Position numbers and translations under genes: made by a program. From assembly GCA_034769895.1 (NCBI GenBank), contig CM068373.1, positions 284,117,379 to 284,181,378 on the forward strand: DNA of 64,000 nucleotides, given 5' to 3'. Below, piece after piece: positions 41,547 through 56,044 of this stretch. Every line of letters begins with the position of its first letter. Position 1 is the first letter of the stretch. Below the pieces are notes generated by a model. That model was not told the DNA's origin, did not search any database, and worked only from the letters and a program-made list of their open reading frames with translations. The DNA is from Magicicada septendecula. Lineage: Eukaryota > Arthropoda > Insecta > Hemiptera > Cicadidae.

Positions 41547-43832
41547 CTTACCTGCCTTTTTATTGCTGTATTAAATGATAAATATTATATTACATTAAAA
41601 TGAAAAAATTATAATTTTATTGCCTGGCAACAAAATTATTTTATTTTTAACAATTACCATTGTTTCAAAAAGTTTAAATAAATTTTCAAGTACTTTACTC
41701 TTGTTAAAACGTAAAAGGTTGCTGGTAAACTACCCCTTCCCCTTAACCGATCTTCACCAAAATCGAAAGTCCTTCAGATCTCTACATTTCAGGGACGTAT
41801 GCAAAAAATTATTTGATTCTGTTTGAATTTGCGGCTGTTATCGTTTGCCATAAAAAATACGCTTGATAAAAAAACGTTGCCGGTAAACTACCCCTTTCCC
41901 TCAACCGATCTTCACCAAAAACAATAGGTCTTGAGAACTCTACAATTTAGGGCTGTATACGAAACATTATTTGATTCTGTTTGAATTTGCGGCTGTTATC
42001 GTTTGCCAAAAAAAAAAAAATTCCCTTGATAAAAAAAACCGTTGCAGGTAAACTGCCCCTTTCCCTCAACCGATCTTCACCAAAAACAATAGGTCGTGAG
42101 TACTCTACAAATCAGGGCTGTATGCAAAAAATTATTTGATTCTGTTTGAATTTGCGCAAATTATCGTTTATCATAGAAAAAAAAATCTACACACAGACAG
42201 ACAGACACACAGACACTTTTCGGAAAACGACTTTTTTTCATGTTTTGAGTGTAGTACAACCAGAATCTGCAATAATCTCGAACACGATTTTTTTTGCCAT
42301 CACCATACTTCCATTCCTTAAGGAATATGGAAGTAAAATTACCCTTGTTAAAAAATAAAATATTGCAGGTAAACTACCCATTTCCCTTAACCGATCTTCA
42401 CCAAAACCAACAGGTCTTGAGAACTCTACATTCCAGGGCTGTATGCAAAATATTATATGATTGTTTGAATTTGCGGCTGTTATCGTTTGCCATATAAAAT
42501 ACCCTTGATAAAACAAAAAACGTGGCACGTAAAGTACCCCTTTCCCTTAACCGATCTTCACCAAAAACAATAGGTCTTTAGTACTCAACAAATCAGGGGT
42601 CTATGCAAAAACTTATTTGATTCTGTTTGAATTTGCGGCTCTTATCGTTTGCCATAGAAAATAGCCTTTTAAAACATAAAACGTTGCAGGTAAACTACCC
42701 CTTTCCCTTAACCGATCTTCACCAACACCAATAGGTATTGAGAACTCTACAATACAGGGCTGTATGCAAAACATCATTTGATTCTGTTTGAATTTGCGGC
42801 TGTTATCGTTTACCATAGAAAAATATCGGTATGGAGAACCATACATGACTTCCATGTTCTAATGTTTATATTTAAAATCATTTACTTGAATTCGGTTCGA
42901 TAATTTCTAACAAGTTATGTGTGTTCCTTGTAAATCGTGTTTTATGTTTGACAAATTGAAGGATGTTTCATGTATGATTTTCTTTTCAGGATACTTTATT
43001 TATCAGAATTAAGTACTTCACTGTTGTTAAAACGTAAACCGTTGCAGGTAAACTACCCCTCTCCCTTAACCGATCTTCACCAAAATCAATAGGCCTTGAG
43101 TCCTATACAACTCGGGTGCATATGCAAAAATTATTTGGTTCTGTTTGAATTTTCGACAGTTATCGTTCGCCATAGAAAAAATTCTACATACAGACACACA
43201 CAGACTCTTTTCGGAAAATGACTTTTCTTCATGTTTTGAGGGTAGTACAATCAGAATCAGCCTTCATCTCGAACATGATTTTTTCGCAATCACCATACTT
43301 CCATTTCCTTACGAAACACGGAAGTAAAAAACAGGTTAAGACTAAACAACATTGCTATCTTTAAACTGTTTGAAAAACGTGTGATAACATCCTGAAATCA
43401 ATCCCAATAAAATAAACTAAAATAACACGATAAAAATAGGCGTTATTGAAACATTATTTAGAAGATACTTATTGACTGAATTGATTTTCCTATATTTCGT
43501 ATATCAAACATATACGCAAACTGTATAATAAAACTGTTTGTATGTTTAAATATAAATTTATTCGATTCTGTTTGAATTTAAGGCAGTTATCGTTCATGAA
43601 AAAATTTCTCTTGTTACAACATAAAATTTTGCTAGTAAACTACCCCTTTCCCTTAACCAATCTTAACCAAAATCAACAGGCCTTCAGGTCTCTACAATAT
43701 AGGGGTGTATGCAAAAACTTATTTGATTATGTTTGAATTTACGGCAGTTATCGTTCGTCATATAAAATATCGGTATGGAGAACCATACATGACTTCCATG
43801 TTCTAGGATTTATATTTAAAATCATATTCGAA

Positions 43833-44074
43833 ATGAAATATTACCATAGAAACTACTTCTTTCTACTTACTGCTTCAGCCTTAACCACAGTACTGTGGTC
43901 ACTAACGTATACCACCTCACGTTATCGCACTCGATTTTCACTGATGATGTAAGTCGATGGCATTGCTGAAATGTCTTGTTTTGTAGAAAACATTGGACTA
44001 TGGCCAAATATCCCGGGAAGGAATTTTAACAAACACTACTTCTTTGTTGCCGATAACGTTGTACACATATATAT
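43833..44074 (+). pseudogene. MKY remnant, type B (unit 12)
   Basis: TAA at 43950-43952; otherwise as unit 1. Confidence 0.5.
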
Positions 44075-45013
44075 CAGTGGCGAAGTTACATGGAGGCAAT
44101 TGAGGCAATGCCTACCCTAAAAATTCTGTAGAATAAAAATTATAAATACGTATGAACTACATAACGTAAAGATTATACATTGTTACTGCGACTGTCCAAT
44201 TTATTAAAACGAAACGTGCTTTATTGAGCGACCGCTAGATGGTGACAGGTGAGATTCGGCATAGTTCGTTTAAAGCGAATGAGGCAACCTGAACTTGCCT
44301 CAGCGTTTTTTGTATACATCGTATGTAAGCAATGGAGTGGTGTGATAGGGAAGTGAAGGGAGGGGGGATTGTCCCGCGCTGTACACATAGAGCGTTGAGG
44401 CATGCCTCACTTCTGTGGTCCAAACAGTTAAGTTAAAGCGCCTGTGTTGTTTCTAAGTGTTTATTTTATGCGGTTATTAAAAGTGTCACTGTTATTCCGC
44501 TGAACTAACAGATGATCAAGATTGTTATTTGTAACATTAAACATATATATAGAAACTAATCAAGTTTAAAAATTTGAAGTTCAATCAGTTGTATTATTGT
44601 GTATGACTAATACAAGGATTGTTCAATAGAAACACGTATAGAGCTGTAAAGCATTTTTTATTCAACGATTTTAAAAGAAGTCTCCAATAACATTAAGACA
44701 TGAGTTCCACTGTTGCGCTAACCTGTAGATTCCCTGCTAGTAAAATTCTGACGGATGTTTGTGGAACCATTCGGTTACAGCAAACTCTACCTCAGCGTCC
44801 GATTTGAACCACCGTCCTTTTAGTGATTCCTTAAAAAAATTTAAGATAAGATTTTTGCCTACCCATTATTTAACTACTAGCTTCGCCAGTAAGCAAATTG
44901 ATGTCCATTTTTTCGGCTTGCACGCGTTATGTTGGTGTCGGTTTCGGCACTTTCCATTTAAAAAGCGTGCAAATGTAAGAAAATAAACATGAGTGAGGCC
45001 AGAAATAACGTGA

Positions 45014-45194
<181 letters not shown>

Positions 45195-47479
45195 CTTACC
45201 TGCCTTTTTATTGCTGTATTAAATGATAAATATTATATTACATTAAAATGAAAAAATTATAATTTTATTGCCTGGCAACAAAATTATTTTATTTTTAACA
45301 ATTACCATTGTTTCAAAAAGTTTAAATAAATTTTCAAGTACTTTACTCTTGTTAAAACGTAAAAGGTTGCTGGTAAACTACCCCTTCCCCTTAACCGATC
45401 TTCACCAAAATCGAAAGTCCTTCAGATCTCTACATTTCAGGGACGTATGCAAAAAATTATTTGATTCTGTTTGAATTTGCGGCTGTTATCGTTTGCCATA
45501 AAAAATACGCTTGATAAAAAAACGTTGCCGGTAAACTACCCCTTTCCCTCAACCGATCTTCACCAAAAACAATAGGTCTTGAGAACTCTACAATTTAGGG
45601 CTGTATACGAAACATTATTTGATTCTGTTTGAATTTGCGGCTGTTATCGTTTGCCAAAAAAAAAAAATTCCCTTGATAAAAAAAACCGTTGCAGGTAAAC
45701 TGCCCCTTTCCCTCAACCGATCTTCACCAAAAACAATAGGTCGTGAGTACTCTACAAATCAGGGCTGTATGCAAAAAATTATTTGATTCTGTTTGAATTT
45801 GCGCAAATTATCGTTTATCATAGAAAAAAAAATCTACACACAGACAGACAGACACACAGACACTTTTCGGAAAACGACTTTTTTTCATGTTTTGAGTGTA
45901 GTACAACCAGAATCTGCAATAATCTCGAACACGATTTTTTTTGCCATCACCATACTTCCATTCCTTAAGGAATATGGAAGTAAAATTACCCTTGTTAAAA
46001 AATAAAATATTGCAGGTAAACTACCCATTTCCCTTAACCGATCTTCACCAAAACCAACAGGTCTTGAGAACTCTACATTCCAGGGCTGTATGCAAAATAT
46101 TATATGATTGTTTGAATTTGCGGCTGTTATCGTTTGCCATATAAAATACCCTTGATAAAACAAAAAACGTGGCACGTAAAGTACCCCTTTCCCTTAACCG
46201 ATCTTCACCAAAAACAATAGGTCTTTAGCACTCAACAAATCAGGGGTCTATGCAAAAACTTATTTGATTCTGTTTGAATTTGCGGCTCTTATCGTTTGCC
46301 ATAGAAAATAGCCTTTTAAAACATAAAACGTTGCAGGTAAACTACCCCTTTCCCTTAACCGATCTTCACCAACACCAATAGGTATTGAGAACTCTACAAT
46401 ACAGGGCTGTATGCAAAACATCATTTGATTCTGTTTGAATTTGCGGCTGTTATCGTTTACCATAGAAAAATATCGGTATGGAGAACCATACATGACTTCC
46501 ATGTTCTAATGTTTATATTTAAAATCATTTACTTGAATTCGGTTCGATAATTTCTAACAAGTTATGTGTGTTCCTTGTAAATCGTGTTTTATGTTTGACA
46601 AATTGAAGGATGTTTCATGTATGATTTTCTTTTCAGGATACTTTATTTATCAGAATTAAGTACTTCACTGTTGTTAAAACGTAAACCGTTGCAGGTAAAC
46701 TACCCCTCTCCCTTAACCGATCTTCACCAAAATCAATAGGCCTTGAGTCCTATACAACTCGGGTGCATATGCAAAAATTATTTGGTTCTGTTTGAATTTT
46801 CGACAGTTATCGTTCGCCATAGAAAAAATTCTACATACAGACACACACAGACTCTTTTCGGAAAATGACTTTTCTTCATGTTTTGAGGGTAGTACAATCA
46901 GAATCAGCCTTCATCTCGAACATGATTTTTTCGCAATCACCATACTTCCATTTCCTTACGAAACACGGAAGTAAAAAACAGGTTAAGACTAAACAACATT
47001 GCTATCTTTAAACTGTTTGAAAAACGTGTGATAACATCCTGAAATCAATCCCAATAAAATAAACTAAAATAACACGATAAAAATAGGCGTTATTGAAACA
47101 TTATTTAGAAGATACTTATTGACTGAATTGATTTTCCTATATTTCGTATATCAAACATATACGCAAACTGTATAATAAAACTGTTTGTATGTTTAAATAT
47201 AAATTTATTCGATTCTGTTTGAATTTAAGGCAGTTATCGTTCATGAAAAAATTTCTCTTGTTACAACATAAAATTTTGCTAGTAAACTACCCCTTTCCCT
47301 TAACCAATCTTAACCAAAATCAACAGGCCTTCAGGTCTCTACAATATAGGGGTGTATGCAAAAACTTATTTGATTATGTTTGAATTTACGGCAGTTATCG
47401 TTCGTCATATAAAATATCGGTATGGAGAACCATACATGACTTCCATGTTCTAGGATTTATATTTAAAATCATATTCGAA

Positions 47480-47721
47480 ATGAAATATTACCATAGAAAC
47501 TACTTCTTTCTACTTACTGCTTCAGCCTTAACCACAGTACTGTGGTCACTAACGTATACCACCTCACGTTATCGCACTCGATTTTCACTGATGATGTAAG
47601 TCGATGGCATTGCTGAAATGTCTTGTTTTGTAGAAAACATTGGACTATGGCCAAATATCCCGGGAAGGAATTTTAACAAACACTACTTCTTTGTTGCCGA
47701 TAACGTTGTACACATATATAT
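47480..47721 (+). pseudogene. MKY remnant, type B (unit 13)
   Basis: TAA at 47597-47599; otherwise as unit 1. Confidence 0.5.
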
Positions 47722-48660
47722 CAGTGGCGAAGTTACATGGAGGCAATTGAGGCAATGCCTACCCTAAAAATTCTGTAGAATAAAAATTATAAATACGTAT
47801 GAACTACATAACGTAAAGATTATACATTGTTACTGCGACTGTCCAATTTATTAAAACGAAACGTGCTTTATTGAGCGACCGCTAGATGGTGACAGGTGAG
47901 ATTCGGCATAGTTCGTTTAAAGCGAATGAGGCAACCTGAACTTGCCTCAGCGTTTTTTGTATACATCGTATGTAAGCAATGGAGTGGTGTGATAGGGAAG
48001 TGAAGGGAGGGGGGATTGTCCCGCGCTGTACACATAGAGCGTTGAGGCATGCCTCACTTCTGTGGTCCAAACAGTTAAGTTAAAGCGCCTGTGTTCTTTC
48101 TAAGTGTTTATTTTATGCGGTTATTAAAAGTGTCACTGTTATTCCGCTGAACTAACAGATCATCAAGATTGTTATTTGTAACATTAAACATATATATAGA
48201 AACTAATCAAGTTTAAAAATTTGAAGTTCAATCAGTTGTATTATTGTGTATGACTAATACAAGGATTGTTCAATAGAAACACGTATAGAGCTGTAAAGCA
48301 TTTTTTATTCAACGATTTTAAAAGAAGTCTCCAATAACATTAAGACATGAGTTCCACTGTTGCGCTAACCTGTAGATTCCCTGCTAGTAAAATTCTGACG
48401 GATGTTTGTGGAACCATTCGGTTACAGCAAACTCTACCTCAGCGTCCGATTTGAACCACCGTCCTTTTAGTGATTCCTTAAAAAAATTTAAGATAAGATT
48501 TTTGCCTACCCATTATTTAACTACTAGCTTCGCCAGTAAGCAAATTGATGTCCATTTTTTCGGCTTGCACGCGTTATGTTGGTGTCGGTTTCGGCACTTT
48601 CCATTTAAAAAGCGTGCAAATGTAAGAAAATAAACATGAGTGAGGCCAGAAATAACGTGA

Positions 48661-48813
<153 letters not shown>

Positions 48814-51100
48814 CTTACCTGCCTTTTTATTGCTGTATTAAATGATAAATATTATATTACATTAAAATGAAAAAATTATAATTTTATTGCCTGGCAACAA
48901 AATTATTTTATTTTTAACAATTACCATTGTTTCAAAAAGTTTAAATAAATTTTCAAGTACTTTACTCTTGTTAAAACGTAAAAGGTTGCTGGTAAACTAC
49001 CCCTTCCCCTTAACCGATCTTCACCAAAATCGAAAGTCCTTCAGATCTCTACATTTCAGGGACGTATGCAAAAAATTATTTGATTCTGTTTGAATTTGCG
49101 GCTGTTATCGTTTGCCATAAAAAATACGCTTGATAAAAAAACGTTGCCGGTAAACTACCCCTTTCCCTCAACCGATCTTCACCAAAAACAATAGGTCTTG
49201 AGAACTCTACAATTTAGGGCTGTATACGAAACATTATTTGATTCTGTTTGAATTTGCGGCTGTTATCGTTTGCCAAAAAAAAAAAAATTCCCTTGATAAA
49301 AAAAACCGTTGCAGGTAAACTGCCCCTTTCCCTCAACCGATCTTCACCAAAAACAATAGGTCGTGAGTACTCTACAAATCAGGGCTGTATGCAAAAAATT
49401 ATTTGATTCTGTTTGAATTTGCGCAAATTATCGTTTATCATAGAAAAAAAAAATCTACACACAGACAGACAGACACACAGACACTTTTCGGAAAACGACT
49501 TTTTTTCATGTTTTGAGTGTAGTACAACCAGAATCTGCAATAATCTCGAACACGATTTTTTTTGCCATCACCATACTTCCATTCCTTAAGGAATATGGAA
49601 GTAAAATTACCCTTGTTAAAACATAAAATATTGCAGGTAAACTACCCATTTCCCTTAACCGATCTTCACCAAAACCAACAGGTCTTGAGAACTCTACATT
49701 CCAGGGCTGTATGCAAAATATTATATGATTGTTTGAATTTGCGGCTGTTATCGTTTGCCATATAAAATACCCTTGATAAAACAAAAAACGTGGCACGTAA
49801 AGTACCCCTTTCCCTTAACCGATCTTCACCAAAAACAATAGGTCTTTAGTACTCAACAAATCAGGGGTCTATGCAAAAACTTATTTGATTCTGTTTGAAT
49901 TTGCGGCTCTTATCGTTTGCCATAGAAAATAGCCTTTTAAAACATAAAACGTTGCAGGTAAACTACCCCTTTCCCTTAACCGATCTTCACCAACACCAAT
50001 AGGTATTGAGAACTCTACAATACAGGGCTGTATGCAAAACATCATTTGATTCTGTTTGAATTTGCGGCTGTTATCGTTTACCATAGAAAAATATCGGTAT
50101 GGAGAACCATACATGACTTCCATGTTCTAATGTTTATATTTAAAATCATTTACTTGAATTCGGTTCGATAATTTCTAACAAGTTATGTGTGTTCCTTGTA
50201 AATCGTGTTTTATGTTTGACAAATTGAAGGATGTTTCATGTATGATTTTCTTTTCAGGATACTTTATTTATCAGAATTAAGTACTTCACTGTTGTTAAAA
50301 CGTAAACCGTTGCAGGTAAACTACCCCTCTCCCTTAACCGATCTTCACCAAAATCAATAGGCCTTGAGTCCTATACAACTCGGGTGCATATGCAAAAATT
50401 ATTTGGTTCTGTTTGAATTTTCGACAGTTATCGTTCGCCATAGAAAAAATTCTACATACAGACACACACAGACTCTTTTCGGAAAATGACTTTTCTTCAT
50501 GTTTTGAGGGTAGTACAATCAGAATCAGCCTTCATCTCGAACATGATTTTTTCGCAATCACCATACTTCCATTTCCTTACGAAACACGGAAGTAAAAAAC
50601 AGGTTAAGACTAAACAACATTGCTATCTTTAAACTGTTTGAAAAACGTGTGATAACATCCTGAAATCAATCCCAATAAAATAAACTAAAATAACACGATA
50701 AAAATAGGCGTTATTGAAACATTATTTAGAAGATACTTATTGACTGAATTGATTTTCCTATATTTCGTATATCAAACATATACGCAAACTGTATAATAAA
50801 ACTGTTTGTATGTTTAAATATAAATTTATTCGATTCTGTTTGAATTTAAGGCAGTTATCGTTCATGAAAAAATTTCTCTTGTTACAACATAAAATTTTGC
50901 TAGTAAACTACCCCTTTCCCTTAACCAATCTTAACCAAAATCAACAGGCCTTCAGGTCTCTACAATATAGGGGTGTATGCAAAAACTTATTTGATTATGT
51001 TTGAATTTACGGCAGTTATCGTTCGTCATATAAAATATCGGTATGGAGAACCATACATGACTTCCATGTTCTAGGATTTATATTTAAAATCATATTCGAA

Positions 51101-51342
51101 ATGAAATATTACCATAGAAACTACTTCTTTCTACTTACTGCTTCAGCCTTAACCACAGTACTGTGGTCACTAACGTATACCACCTCACGTTATCGCACTC
51201 GATTTTCACTGATGATGTAAGTCGATGGCATTGCTGAAATGTCTTGTTTTGTAGAAAACATTGGACTATGGCCAAATATCCCGGGAAGGAATTTTAACAA
51301 ACACTACTTCTTTGTTGCCGATAACGTTGTACACATATATAT
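51101..51342 (+). pseudogene. MKY remnant, type B (unit 14)
   Basis: TAA at 51218-51220; otherwise as unit 1. Confidence 0.5.
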
Positions 51343-52281
51343 CAGTGGCGAAGTTACATGGAGGCAATTGAGGCAATGCCTACCCTAAAAATTCTGTAGA
51401 ATAAAAATTATAAATACGTATGAACTACATAACGTAAAGATTATACATTGTTACTGCGACTGTCCAATTTATTAAAACGAAACGTGCTTTATTGAGCGAC
51501 CGCTAGATGGTGACAGGTGAGATTCGGCATAGTTCGTTTAAAGCGAATGAGGCAACCTGAACTTGCCTCAGCGTTTTTTGTATACATCGTATGTAAGCAA
51601 TGGAGTGGTGTGATAGGGAAGTGAAGGGAGGGGGGATTGTCCCGCGCTGTACACATAGAGCGTTGAGGCATGCCTCACTTCTGTGGTCCAAACAGTTAAG
51701 TTAAAGCGCCTGTGTTGTTTCTAAGTGTTTATTTTATGCGGTTATTAAAAGTGTCACTGTTATTCCGCTGAACTAACAGATCATCAAGATTGTTATTTGT
51801 AACATTAAACATATATATAGAAACTAATCAAGTTTAAAAATTTGAAGTTCAATCAGTTGTATTATTGTGTATGACTAATACAAGGATTGTTCAATAGAAA
51901 CACGTATAGAGCTGTAAAGCATTTTTTATTCAACGATTTTAAAAGAAGTCTCCAATAACATTAAGACATGAGTTCCACTGTTGCGCTAACCTGTAGATTC
52001 CCTGCTAGTAAAATTCTGACGGATGTTTGTGGAACCATTCGGTTACAGCAAACTCTACCTCAGCGTCCGATTTGAACCACCGTCCTTTTAGTGATTCCTT
52101 AAAAAAATTTAAGATAAGATTTTTGCCTACCCATTATTTAACTACTAGCTTCGCCAGTAAGCAAATTGATGTCCATTTTTTCGGCTTGCACGCGTTATGT
52201 TGGTGTCGGTTTCGGCACTTTCCATTTAAAAAGCGTGCAAATGTAAGAAAATAAACATGAGTGAGGCCAGAAATAACGTGA

Positions 52282-52446
<165 letters not shown>

Positions 52447-54730
52447 CTTACCTGCCTTTTTATTGCTGTATTAAATGAAAAATATTATATTACATTAAAA
52501 TGAAAAAATTATAATTTTATTGCCTGGCAACAAAATTATTTTATTTTTAACAATTACCATTGTTTCAAAAAGTTTAAATAAATTTTCAAGTACTTTACTC
52601 TTGTTAAAACGTAAAAGGTTGCTGGTAAACTACCCCTTCCCCTTAACCGATCTTCACCAAAATCGAAAGTCCTTCAGATCTCTACATTTCAGGGACGTAT
52701 GCAAAAAATTATTTGATTCTGTTTGAATTTGCGGCTGTTATCGTTTGCCATAAAAAATACGCTTGATAAAAAAACGTTGCCGGTAAACTACCCCTTTCCC
52801 TCAACCGATCTTCACCAAAAACAATAGGTCTTGAGAACTCTACAATTTAGGGCTGTATACGAAACTTTATTTGATTCTGTTTGAATTTGCGGCTGTTATC
52901 GTTTGCCAAAAAAAAAAAATTCCCTTGATAAAAAAAACCGTTGCAGGTAAACTGCCCCTTTCCCTCAACCGATCTTCACCAAAAACAATAGGTCGTGAGT
53001 ACTCTACAAATCAGGGCTGTATGCAAAAAATTATTTGATTCTGTTTGAATTTGCGCAAATTATCGTTTATCATAGAAAAAAAAATCTACACACAGACAGA
53101 CAGACACACAGACACTTTTCGGAAAACGACTTTTTTTCATGTTTTGAGTGTAGTACAACCAGAATCTGCAATAATCTCGAACACGATTTTTTTTGCCATC
53201 ACCATACTTCATTCCTTAAGGAATATGGAAGTAAAGTTACCCTTGTTAAAACATAAAATATTGCAGGTAAACTACCCATTTCCCTTAACCGATCTTCACC
53301 AAAACCAACAGGTCTTGAGAACTCTACATTCCAGGGCTGTATGCAAAATATTATATGATTGTTTGAATTTGCGGCTGTTATCGTTTGCCATATAAAATAC
53401 CCTTGATAAAACAAAAAACGTGGCACGTAAAGTACCCCTTTCCCTTAACCGATCTTCACCAAAAACAATAGGTCTTTAGTACTCAACAAATCAGGGGTCT
53501 ATGCAAAAACTTATTTGATTCTGTTTGAATTTGCGGCTCTTATCGTTTGCCATAGAAAATAGCCTTTTAAAACATAAAACGTTGCAGGTAAACTACCCCT
53601 TTCCCTTAACCGATCTTCACCAACACCAATAGGTATTGAGAACTCTACAATACAGGGCTGTATGCAAAACATCATTTGATTCTGTTTGAATTTGCGGCTG
53701 TTATCGTTTACCATAGAAAAATAGCTGTATGGAGAACCATACATGACTTCCATGTTCTAATGTTTATATTTAAAATCATTTACTTGAATTCGGTTCGATA
53801 ATTTCTAACAAGTTATGTGTGTTCCTTGTAAATCGTGTTTTATGTTTGACAAATTGAAGGATGTTTTATGTATGATTTTCTTTTCAGGATACTTTATTTA
53901 TCAGAATTAAGTACTTCACTGTTGTTAAAACGTAAACCGTTGCAGGTAAACTACCCCTCTCCCTTAACCGATCTTCACCAAAATCAATAGGCCTTGAGTC
54001 CTATACAACTCGGGTGCATATGCAAAAATTATTTGGTTCTGTTTGAATTTTCGACAGTTATCGTTCGCCATAGAAAAAATTCTACATACAGACACACACA
54101 GACTCTTTTCGGAAAATGACTTTTCTTCATGTTTTGAGGGTAGTACAATCAGAATCAGCCTTCATCTCGAACATGATTTTTTCGCAATCACCATACTTCC
54201 ATTTCCTTACGAAACACGGAAGTAAAAAACAGGTTAAGACTAAACAACATTGCTATCTTTAAACTGTTTGAAAAACGTGTGATAACATCCTGAAATCAAT
54301 CCCAATAAAATAAACTAAAATAACACGATAAAAATAGGCGTTATTGAAACATTATTTAGAAGATACTTATTGACTGAATTGATTTTCCTATATTTCGTAT
54401 ATCAAACATATACGCAAACTGTATAATAAAACTGTTTGTATGTTTAAATATAAATTTATTCGATTCTGTTTGAATTTAAGGCAGTTATCGTTCATGAAAA
54501 AATTTCTCTTGTTACAACATAAAATTTTGCTAGTAAACTACCCCTTTCCCTTAACCAATCTTAACCAAAATCAACAGGCCTTCAGGTCTCTACAATATAG
54601 GGGTGTATGCAAAAACTTATTTGATTATGTTTGAATTTACGGCAGTTATCGTTCGTCATATAAAATATCGGTATGGAGAACCATACATGACTTCCATGTT
54701 CTAGGATTTATATTTAAAATCATATTCGAA

Positions 54731-54972
54731 ATGAAATATTACCATAGAAACTACTTCTTTCTACTTACTGCTTCAGCCTTAACCACAGTACTGTGGTCAC
54801 TAACGTATACCACCTCACGTTATCGCACTCGATTTTCACTGATGATGTAAGTCGATGGCATTGCTGAAATGTCTTGTTTTGTAGAAAACATTGGACTATG
54901 GCCAAATATCCCGGGAAGGAATTTTAACAAACACTACTTCTTTGTTGCCGATAACGTTGTACACATATATAT
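54731..54972 (+). pseudogene. MKY remnant, type B (unit 15)
   Basis: TAA at 54848-54850; otherwise as unit 1. Confidence 0.5.
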
Positions 54973-55911
54973 CAGTGGCGAAGTTACATGGAGGCAATTG
55001 AGGCAATGCCTACCCTAAAAATTCTGTAGAATAAAAATTATAAATACGTATGAACTACATAACGTAAAGATTATACATTGTTACTGCGACTGTCCAATTT
55101 ATTAAAACGAAACGTGCTTTATTGAGCGACCGCTAGATGGTGACAGGTGAGATTCGGCATAGTTCGTTTAAAGCGAATGAGGCAACCTGAACTTGCCTCA
55201 GCGTTTTTTGTATACATCGTATGTAAGCAATGGAGTGGTGTGATAGGGAAGTGAAGGGAGGGGGGATTGTCCCGCGCTGTACACATAGAGCGTTGAGGCA
55301 TGCCTCACTTCTGTGGTCCAAACAGTTAAGTTAAAGCGCCTGTGTTCTTTCTAAGTGTTTATTTTATGCGGTTATTAAAAGTGTCACTGTTATTCCGCTG
55401 AACTAACAGATCATCAAGATTGTTATTTGTAACATTAAACATATATATAGAAACTAATCAAGTTTAAAAATTTGAAGTTCAATCAGTTGTATTATTGTGT
55501 ATGACTAATACAAGGATTGTTCAATAGAAACACGTATAGAGCTGTAAAGCATTTTTTATTCAACGATTTTAAAAGAAGTCTCCAATAACATTAAGACATG
55601 AGTTCCACTGTTGCGCTAACCTGTAGATTCCCTGCTAGTAAAATTCTGACGGATGTGTGTGGAACCATTCGGTTACAGCAAACTCTACCTCAGCGTCCGA
55701 TTTGAACCACCGTCCTTTTAGTGATTCCTTAAAAAAATTTAAGATAAGATTTTTGCCTACCCATTATTTAACTACTAGCTTCGCCAGTAAGCAAATTGAT
55801 GTCCATTTTTTCGGCTTGCACGCGTTATGTTGGTGTCGGTTTCGGCACTTTCCATTTAAAAAGCGTGCAAATGTAAGAAAATAAACATGAGTGAGGCCAG
55901 AAATAACGTGA

Positions 55912-56044
<133 letters not shown>

